From the NCBI GenBank assembly GCA_963774935.1, contig CAVZGO010000013.1, positions 421,983 through 485,982 on the forward strand: a stretch of DNA of 64,000 nucleotides. The letters are read 5' to 3'. Below the pieces are notes generated by a model. It was not told the DNA's origin. It searched no databases and saw only the letters and a list, made by a program, of their open reading frames with translations. This document shows, piece by piece, positions 56,663 to 64,000 of the stretch. Made by a program: the position numbers and the translations under genes. Position 1 is the first letter of the stretch. Each line of letters begins with the position of its first letter. Origin of the DNA: CAVZGO01 sp963774935. GTDB lineage: Bacteria > Chloroflexota > Anaerolineae > Anaerolineales > UBA4823.

Positions 56663-59600
56663 TTATTTTTGCTGTACCGAAAGCAAGCCGACCTGGGCGA
56701 AATTTTCGGCAGTCAGTTCAGTCTGTGGTGTGGTAACAGATGTGTAAGTGCTTAACCAGGTTTCCTGCTGACCGGCGTCCGGCCAGATGATATCAATGAC
56801 GCGGGTGTGGTTGGTATCTGCTGGTGCGCCGCCAAACCGCCATTGCTCGGCGCTTGGATTAACATCGCGGACGCGCTGAACACCACCAGCGGGGTAACCT
56901 TCCTGACCTAACACCACTGCCGCATAGCGCCAATCCTGGGGATTATCTCCCAAAATTGTTTTCGGTACCCGAATGGTCACCTTTTCGCTGTCCTGGATCG
57001 GTCTGCACGGTAAACTGGCTAGCAGTAGCGACCTTCTGGGCACCCTGGTCACCAGGGGTATAGATACCCGATTCCCATCCTTCAGCAGTAATCGCAAAAT
57101 CCCAGGCAGAACCCGCTTGCAAAACCAGGTTCCTACCCGGCAGCATGGCAACACCACCCTGACCATCACCGTCCTTGTCGATGTAAATATCGAAGGTCTG
57201 AACGGAAAGGCCATTCGAGGACCCCCACGGATTCTCAATTGGACCACGCAGGGTAAACTTAAAAATGATGTTCTCGTCATCATATCCGACCTGGAAATTC
57301 AAGGCATCAAAAGCGCCAGCAGCAAAGACCTGATCCTTCGGGTAGGTATACGTTCCTGGACCAAAATCGTCCTTCTCCGGATCGGCAATATCTAGAACGA
57401 TCGTCGATGTACCAAGGTCGGGTACGCTCAGCTCTGCTGGACCGCTGGCAGGAAGCTGGTCGATTGTGACCACGCTGGCTTTTTCGTCTTGCACGACGAC
57501 CGAATTTGCCAATGCACGCAGGCTCAGCTTATCAAAGGCTTCGGGTTTTCCAATATCCACCAGTGGAATCGCTATTTCCAACAAATTTTCACCGGCTGCG
57601 ACACTGGACACTGCTGCACCTTCGACCTGCCAGGTTTCGTCTTCACCAGCCAGGTGGATTGTCGCACCGACAAGTGCCCCATCCCGAAACTCAACCGCAA
57701 TTAAACGGTTTGCCGGGAAACCCAACAGACTGCCAGAGCGGCTGAAATTACTCAATGCATCTGATCCCGGGACGCGCAAGTAAATGTCCAGGCTACTCTC
57801 GCCTGACGCAGCCAACTCCGAAACAGTGGCCACCTTTAAGTAGAGATTTGCAGCGTCAAAACCATATGCCAAGCTGGCAAAATACGGCTCAGCGGCTGCC
57901 ATGGCGCCACCGGAAGCCTGGTATACCCCTGCGGCTGCCCATTCGTCCTCGCCTTCGACACCGTCAACCGTGGGAGTAATCAGTCCAGTCGATGCCTGGT
58001 CAGCGCTCACCGATTTCAGTGGGATTACAGGTACATCCAGGGTGCTGGGCGGTTGTTCACCCAATACTATGTATACCTGTTTGAGCGTATCCCGAAATTG
58101 CTGGTCAAACGACTCATCATTACCGGAATTTTGATCCGAACCATACCACCAAAACCAGTCCGAGCCTTCGGCAATATACATCTGCTCAAGTGCGGCATTT
58201 AATGCCTCCTGGCTACTCGCCTGACGAGTTCCGCTGATATATTTCTGCAGCATTGCGCGTGTTTCTGCCAGATACTCCCAGGCGCGGTTTTCCTCGTCCT
58301 CACCAATCCAGGTAGAGAAGTCGTGATTAATCCACGAACCCGCCCACAGGTCATCAATTTTGGGCTGATCTGGAGCAATCTGGAGGAATTCACTCGGTGT
58401 AACTGTCTTGATTGCCGGATCTTCGCTCAGCAATTGATACAGCGTATTAAGGAACTCTTTTCCATCCAGGTCGTAATTTTCCCAGGCATTTTCTCCATCC
58501 AGGATCACTGATACCAGGTGAGGCTCCTGATTGCCACTCTCGATCAGTGAATCCCGGATGGCATGTATGCGATTTACGAAATCCTGGGCTGCACTGGCGC
58601 CCTGCATCCCTGAATATTGGAACCCGACCTTATCTGAAATGACCACATCGCGGAAGACCATTGCAACCGGCAACCCCTTACTACCCTGAACGTAATAAGG
58701 GCGGTACAGGACATCCGGTTCGGTGACAACTTCCTTGCCATCACGATTAAACGCAGGAAATCCAAGGCTGTTCGCCAGCACGCCTTCGTCAGACGCCATC
58801 CATTGGATGCCTGCATTGCCAACCATGGTGGTTATTTCCTGCGCTACGGACCCCTCTGCAGGCCACATTCCTCTCGGTGGTTTTCCAAAGTGATCTTCAT
58901 ATAACTCAACCCCGAGCCGGAGCTGTTCTACCGCATCTTGCCCATAGGTATAGCGAGTACCGGGCAGGGTGATATCCGGCATGGCTTCCTTGGCAAGTTC
59001 GGTGCTGATCAACAGCGGCAGGATTGGGTGAGTTAAAGGTGTCATGGTCACTTCAATTTGACCAGCATCCTGCAGTGCGCGGTGCACCGGAATGACTTCT
59101 GCAATCAAGCGCTGGTGTTCTGCAAACAAAACTTGCTTGTCGGCTTCGCTGAAGTTTGCACCTTTATCAACCAGGCTTTTCAGCGGTTCTTGCGCCAACC
59201 AGTCTGGATCAACCCAGGCAAGATTGAAAAGCACCTGCAAATCCAGATAATCCTGGTTAGTGTAATCTTGTTTACCGTCACGCATATCCAGAAGCTCCTG
59301 GTAGCGTGGGAAGCGGGCAATGATTTTCCGGTTGGTATCGAAGAAGCGGTCCAGGAGGAATTGTTTTTGATCAGCTGTAAGCTGATCCGCCGGAATTTCT
59401 GCCGTGACCCAATAAAGATCCTTGGCCCCAGCTTGGAGATCATCCAACTGGCGAATCAGGCTGGGGGTAAGGTTAAAAGTGGCATGGATATCTGGATACA
59501 GCTCCAGCATCGCTGCCATATCCACATAGTCTTTGGTGGCATGCACTCTAACCCACGGTTTGGCATAGACACCAGTTTCGGGGTCCTTATAATACACTGG

Positions 59601-59825
59601 CTGATGCTGGTGCCATATGATCGACAGATAAATCGGTGCTTCTGTGCTGGTGGATTCAGTTGGCTGTACATCAGAAGTCGCAGTGGGCAGCTCTGCCGGC
59701 AGTGTTGGCTGCGGCGGAGGTTCGCTTGGCACGCTGGTTTGCGTTGGGGTTGGTGTTGTGCATGCTGCCAGCAGAATCGCAGCGACCAGTAGAATAAGAA
59801 TTAGATCCATTTTGATTCGCTTCAT
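56663..59825 (-). CDS. extracellular GH57 glycoside hydrolase with C-terminal DOMON-like domain, frame-disrupted
   Basis: A surface lipoprotein (lipobox LLAACT, TPT linker) with a family 57 catalytic domain. The conserved regions are WHQHQPVY, QIEVTMTPLTHPILPLL, GMWPAEGSV (nucleophile Glu) and QWMASDEGVL (acid/base Asp), then the helical region with WFWWYGSD. The C-terminal 400 residues include a glucodextranase-type domain (IADPEKDDFGPGTYTYP, DIYIDKDGDGQGG). The frame breaks at CC 56992-56993; removing one base joins TVQTDP to DSEKVTIRVPK and gives 1053 residues. Probably an amylase or amylopullulanase; exact specificity unknown. Confidence 0.9.
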
Positions 59826-59862
59826 CGCTTATTCGCCTCCAATATACATCCTGAGTGTGCAA

Positions 59863-61994
59863 TTACGGCTGGAAGGCATCAATCCCTGAAGACAGGGTGC
59901 CTAACCATACACGATTGCTGCCGTCCACAGCTATATCCGCCGTAGCTGAACCTGAGTATCCACTATATAAGACAAGAAAGGATTTCCAGCCTTCTTCCGT
60001 AAAACGTGACACGATTCCACCAGGTTGGTTGGGATAAGATGAACCAATCCAGAACTCCCCAGGGCGGATTTCTTCGATGACATCTATGGTATTGGTAGGA
60101 ATGTCAGAATTGGAAACCCGGTATATTTTCCAGGATTCTCCATCCCACCTGCTCAATCCACTCCCCAAGGTAGCCACCCACAGCGCTCCGTTGCTGTCCC
60201 AAAGCAGGTCAGAAATGCCACCTGACTGCTTAGAAAATTGATCCGGTTCTATCTGCTGCCAGGAACCAGTCACCGTATCCAATTGGAACAATCCATCCCC
60301 CGTGCCAAAATAAATCCGATCACCACCGGCTTGCGGCGCGACTGCCAGGGATATGACCACATCATCGGAAATTGGAGACTCGGGTTCGGTTAATGGCTTC
60401 CATTGTACTCCGTCATACACTGCTGCTCCCTGGTTGGTGCCAATCCAAACTAACCCCTGGGAATCCACTGCTATATCTTGCACAACTTCGCTGTCCAACC
60501 CAAAATCGCCGGATCGATAAACCTGCCAGGCACCGGCATTATATCGCGCCAGCCCTGCTCGAGTCCCAATCCAGAAACCGCCGCGCGGATCTGCCTCCAG
60601 GCTCAGCACACTGTCATCTGGTAATGGCGAGTTCGACGTGTTATAGACAGTCCAGGTATCGTCGGATATATCATCCTGGGCTGCTTTCCAGATTGCCACG
60701 CCCCGGCTGGTACCGATAATCATCTCATCTTCTCCCCAGGGCAGCAGCGCATTCACCTGGTTGGATGGGATGGGCGTTAATTCCTGGACATAGTGCAGCC
60801 ATCCCCGCCTTGAAATCCACAGGTTGACGGCACCTCCTACACTGACCACCGTCGCCAGCGTGATGAATAAAATTAATGCAACCCAGAAAATGCGCGTAGG
60901 CGCTGGAAAGATGGTTGCAAACCAACCATAATAATCTTCCAGGTCTTTTAATTTTCCCCCAAACATACGACAGACCAGCACTGGCAGCCAGGCAAAATGC
61001 TGGAATGACCACAAGGGTATACTGAGGCCATTTCGTCGGCCATATAAGCAAGAAAACTACGCCGCTGATCATCCATACTACCACCCAACGGCGTTTGCGC
61101 CATTCAAAGTAAGAGCCGCCCAATGCAAATAAAAATATGAGGCCATCAATGCTGAACAACCCCTGCTAATGGGTTGTAAAAGAATACACCAGGATGCCAC
61201 ATGTATGGATATGACTTTGACAACCACAACAGCGGCTGATACCAGCGACTGAACTGGCTCGTCTCGACATGCTCGCTCTGTGCATATTGGGTATGAAAGA
61301 AAACCGAGTTCCACAAACGATTGAACGGATCATGCCAGATTGCCGGATCGAAAGCGATGAACACCAAGCCTGCTACTCCAAGATAGAGCAGCAAATCCTT
61401 CCAGGAGTATTTTTTCTCTCTGAAATATACATACAACAGCACTACCACAATCGGGAAATAGCTATACTTTCCAGCGGCGGTCAATCCGAGCGCACCCGCG
61501 GAAAGCCAGAACCAGATATCGCGTTTTTTCGTCGACCTGCGCAGCGCGAACAATGCTGCCAGCGAGGCGAATAACGGCAGCGCTTCCAGGTATGCCTGGC
61601 TGGTATATTTCACCGCATACGTCTGGATCGCCAGCAATCCGCCGGCGAGCGGATCGACCATGGCGACCAGCCAGACTGCCAGGGTGCCAAAGATGACCGA
61701 AACCATGCGGCTGAGCAGCAGCGCATCCGAGTAGCCCGCCCGCGGACCGAGTGGAAGAATTACCGCGCTGTAGATCAGCCTGGTCAGCGGCGGGTGTTCA
61801 GGATTCTCAGAATAGTCGATGATGCCGTTTACATCGCCAGCCCGTATCAGACGGCTGTAATCAAAAGCCCCGCCGAGATAAACTGGCTCGTCAAAATCGC
61901 CGGGAAGCTGCACCGCAGCCCACAGGCGCACCAAAAAACCTAAGATGACGACGAAAAGAATGGCTCCTCGGCGCGAGCGCAAAAAGTTTTTCAT
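59863..61994 (-). CDS. membrane glycosyltransferase (GT39/ArnT-like) joined to a seven-blade propeller, two frame errors
   Basis: The N-terminal about 380 residues form a polytopic membrane glycosyltransferase with the acidic motif DFDEPVYL and NPEHPPL in the first extracytoplasmic loop, as in PMT/ArnT enzymes that use polyprenyl-linked sugars. The C-terminal 280 residues hold seven repeats of the two-component-regulator propeller type (NALLPWGEDEMIIGTSRGVAIW, DIAVDSQGLVWIGTNQGAAVYD and others). The frame breaks at C4 61160-61163 and T4 60946-60949; removing one base at each gives LAGLFSIDGL and GKIKDLEDYYG and a 709-residue protein. It overlaps the esterase stop by 4 nt. Confidence 0.8.
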
Positions 61995-63022
61995 AACCCG
62001 AACATGATCTCCAACCCAGAGATCAAATCATCCCGCCAGGCGGTGTAATTATGACCACCGTTAAATTCCTGATACGACACCGAGTATCCTTTACCCACCA
62101 GTGTTGCATGCACCTGGCGGTTGATATTTAGCAGGTACTCGAACCGCCCGACGTCCATCCAGATGCGTGCTTGCTTACCAATGCCCTGGTTTATCAGTGT
62201 GTCTACAACGAATCCCTGGTACAGAGAGCCGGATTGGCTGAGCACATTGCCGAAGATTTCTGGCATGCGCAGACCGCAGTAGAAAGCCATCAGCCCCCCC
62301 ATCGAAGCCCCTAATACGCCATAAGCGCCCGGATTTTTCTTGAAATCGACAAGTTTCAGCTCCTGCCAGGCAAGCGGGATCAGACTATCGCGTAGAAAAC
62401 CCAGAGTGACATCACTGCAAGCATATTCCAATATTCGATTTTCACCCCCGTTGGCTACCATCGCCAGCGCCAGTGGACGAATGCGTTTCTGGTGAATCAT
62501 GTTATCCAGAACGACCGGCAGCCTGACCCTCTTCAGGTAATCCTGGCCATCAAAAACAACCAGCAGCGGCACCGGCTCAGAAACTGGAGGTTGGTATAGG
62601 ATGACCTCGCGCTGAAACAAATCCAGTGCGTGATCTTCACCGCCGAGGAGCATCTTTCCGGATACTTTACACCGCTTGACCGTGCCATGGGGCGCCTTAG
62701 CAGATTTCTTTATCAGCCGCGGCGACTGCAAAGGCGGCATATAAAAGTAATTGTTCTTAGATTTAAAGCCGTTTGATACACTTTGCGGGTTGTTGGGATC
62801 CATGACCCGTTTGCCGTTGACAAAGTATGCATATTCAATATAAGCATTCAGCGGCAGCTGCATCTCATGATGCCAGCGGTTCTTACCCGCTGAGGTGAGC
62901 GAGATCGGCTGGTTGAAATTCCAACCGTTGAAATCACCCACCAATTGAGGTGCCTTCGGACCTTCCCACTGAAAAACTGCCGTGTTCCCCTGTATTGCTG
63001 GATTTGACAGAAGCTTCTTCAT
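61991..63022 (-). CDS. CBM48-type domain fused to an esterase (enterochelin/feruloyl esterase-like)
   Basis: A 343-residue protein. Residues 10-95 are an E-set/CBM48-like domain (QLVGDFNGWNF, WHHEMQLPLNAYIEYAYFVNGKRVMDPNNP), as in glycogen-branching enzymes and AMPK. The rest is an alpha/beta-hydrolase of the esterase D/Fes group with VVFDGQDYL, the nucleophile in VLGASMGGLMAF and the His in GGHNYTAW. No signal peptide. It may deacylate a glucan or a glycolipid, which is inference. TAGAAT ends 7 nt before the ATG with no ribosome binding site. Confidence 0.85.
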   Translation of the reverse strand: MKKLLSNPAIQGNTAVFQWEGPKAPQLVGDFNGWNFNQPISLTSAGKNRWHHEMQLPLNAYIEYAYFVNGKRVMDPNNPQSVSNGFKSKNNYFYMPPLQSPRLIKKSAKAPHGTVKRCKVSGKMLLGGEDHALDLFQREVILYQPPVSEPVPLLVVFDGQDYLKRVRLPVVLDNMIHQKRIRPLALAMVANGGENRILEYACSDVTLGFLRDSLIPLAWQELKLVDFKKNPGAYGVLGASMGGLMAFYCGLRMPEIFGNVLSQSGSLYQGFVVDTLINQGIGKQARIWMDVGRFEYLLNINRQVHATLVGKGYSVSYQEFNGGHNYTAWRDDLISGLEIMFGL

Positions 63023-63029
63023 CGCAACT

Positions 63030-63035
63030 ATTCTA
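63030..63035 (-). promoter_or_regulatory. -10 box of a probable leaderless promoter
   Basis: TAGAAT on the minus strand ends 7 nt before the esterase ATG, the same spacing as at 40056 and 47594. The remaining spacer (63036-63207) shows no other feature I can support. Confidence 0.4.
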
Positions 63036-63207
63036 CTATCGAAAATGCTGAAAGTTGAACCCTTTTTACCCTGGGACCGGCGCGCTGTCTAATCATGAAT
63101 AGATGGATGGGGTACAAGCATGGCCCAATGCTTTTACCGCATCCATCTCAATACTTCCAGATAGCGAATACCTATCAGCAAACGCGGGTCAGTTTTGAGG
63201 CACCAGC

Positions 63208-64000
63208 TCAAGAATAATAGCGGCTATTGGCGGGTAACTCTGGCAGTGGTTGATAGCCACTGAAGCCGCCGTCAGGGCTGGCATTCAGGGTGGCAAAGCT
63301 CCCTGCGCCATAAAGTGCATCCAGACGATAGGAGCCTGAAAGCGCACCTGTTTTCAAGCTTAACGCATACTCCTGCAGCGGTTCATCGCTCAGGTTGACC
63401 AGCACCAGCACCATTTGTTTGCCGGTGGAACGCAGGAGGGCATACACCGCATTACTGTCGCTATCGACTAGCTGGGTATCTCCGAAGAGCAGCGCGGGGC
63501 TTTCGTTGCGTAAATGAATCCAATCGCGATAAAAAGAAAGCAACGAATCTGGATCTCCGTCCTGAACAGCCACGTTCGCCGAGCCATGAAATGGATACAC
63601 TGGCGTCCAGGGTGTGCCGGTGGTAAACCCAGCATTCTCGTCAGCATTCCACTGCATCGGTAAACGGCGCTGGATATCGTCATTGGCATTACCGCGCTTT
63701 CCTGCCATTCCAATTTCTTCACCATAGTAGACAAAAGGCACACCCGGGGCGCTGAGCAGCATGGCTGCAGCATTCTTAGCTTTTTCTTCATCGCCTTCGA
63801 GCGCCGACATGACGCGGTCCATATCATGGTTGGTCAAAAATGGCGCAGACTGTCCCTGGGGAAAGAGCTTCTGGGTAAAGGTCATCGCATTCCGGGCTTT
63901 CTGGCTGTTGCCCGTGAGCGCACTGGACATCATCGCCGTTGCCTGCTCAAAATTAAAAGCCAGGTCCAGCTCATCACCTTTTGTATAGGTTGATACCGTG
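63208..64000 (-). CDS. GH13 alpha-amylase-family protein, C-terminal part
   Basis: The frame is open to the window edge, so the N-terminus and most of the catalytic barrel lie outside. The visible 263 residues include GH13 region IV (APFLTNHDMDR, with the catalytic Asp and normal His), GVPFVYYGEEIGM, and the all-beta domain C (ALLRSTGKQMVLVLVNLSDEPL). It is probably an exported amylase or glucosidase that works with the GH57 enzyme and the sugar-binding lipoprotein encoded downstream. Confidence 0.92.
   Translation of the reverse strand, partial: TVSTYTKGDELDLAFNFEQATAMMSSALTGNSQKARNAMTFTQKLFPQGQSAPFLTNHDMDRVMSALEGDEEKAKNAAAMLLSAPGVPFVYYGEEIGMAGKRGNANDDIQRRLPMQWNADENAGFTTGTPWTPVYPFHGSANVAVQDGDPDSLLSFYRDWIHLRNESPALLFGDTQLVDSDSNAVYALLRSTGKQMVLVLVNLSDEPLQEYALSLKTGALSGSYRLDALYGAGSFATLNASPDGGFSGYQPLPELPANSRYYS

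Overview
The window looks like a chromosomal segment of a Chloroflexota bacterium, most likely class Anaerolineae. This is an inference from gene content, not from a marker-gene tree. Supporting traits are lipoproteins with long Thr/Pro (TPTP-type) linkers, a fused CtaA-CtaB haem-synthesis protein, a caa3-type oxidase, a ferredoxin-dependent 2-oxoacid oxidoreductase beside a pyruvate dehydrogenase, and large extracellular GH13/GH57 alpha-glucan enzymes. No phage, CRISPR array or defence island was seen. One intact insertion sequence is present.

Layout. 1-6098 (minus): pyruvate dehydrogenase E1alpha, E1beta and E2, a conserved unknown, an MFS transporter and an AI-2E-type permease that runs off the left edge. 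6345-8900 (plus): an ABC exporter ATPase and permease with a membrane zinc-ribbon protein. 8903-12012: a sulfurtransferase and a prolyl oligopeptidase. 12082-18509 (plus): glycogen/alpha-glucan block with a very large GH13 protein, glgC and malQ. 18530-24309: a zinc-ribbon protein, a cobalamin adenosyltransferase, a DsbA-like thiol oxidoreductase, a GNAT enzyme, and a tdk-hpt-cca operon. 24391-25839 (minus): the rplU-rpmA-rpmE operon with a clear promoter, leader and terminator; its L31 carries a C-terminal RNA-polymerase-alpha-CTD-like domain. 25907-27226: a complete ISAs1-type element with perfect terminal repeats and an 8-bp target duplication. 27340-31576 (plus): pyruvate phosphate dikinase with terminator, a tiny membrane protein and a Tat-type L,D-transpeptidase. 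31573-39934 (minus): a complete aa3/caa3 oxidase and assembly locus (coxB, coxA, cox4, coxC, sco1, a cupredoxin-like protein, surf1, ctaA-ctaB). 40069-48323: an AlkZ-like protein, fructose bisphosphatase, an LLM oxidoreductase, a lipoprotein, a nitroreductase, a histone-deacetylase-like hydrolase, a PspC protein, an M23 peptidase, rpiB, a tRNA-Pro and a NarL-type regulator. 48385-55124: its histidine kinase, two tandem GerMN-like lipoproteins and a kor-type operon. 55309-64000 (minus): a sugar-binding lipoprotein, a GH57 enzyme, a glycosyltransferase joined to a seven-blade propeller, a CBM48-esterase and a truncated GH13 enzyme.

Together the genes describe an aerobically respiring heterotroph that breaks down extracellular alpha-glucans, stores glycogen, runs gluconeogenesis (PPDK, FBPase) and oxidises 2-oxoacids both by the NAD-linked complex and by the ferredoxin enzyme.

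An overriding caution: eleven otherwise well-preserved genes are interrupted by twelve single-base frame errors. Eleven of the twelve are explained by one extra base, in every case within a run of the same base (2 to 6 long), and every repaired gene closes at a normal family length. This pattern points to homopolymer errors in the sequence rather than real gene decay, and it also weakens any in-frame fusion claimed from this window (notably the receiver-coxB join).
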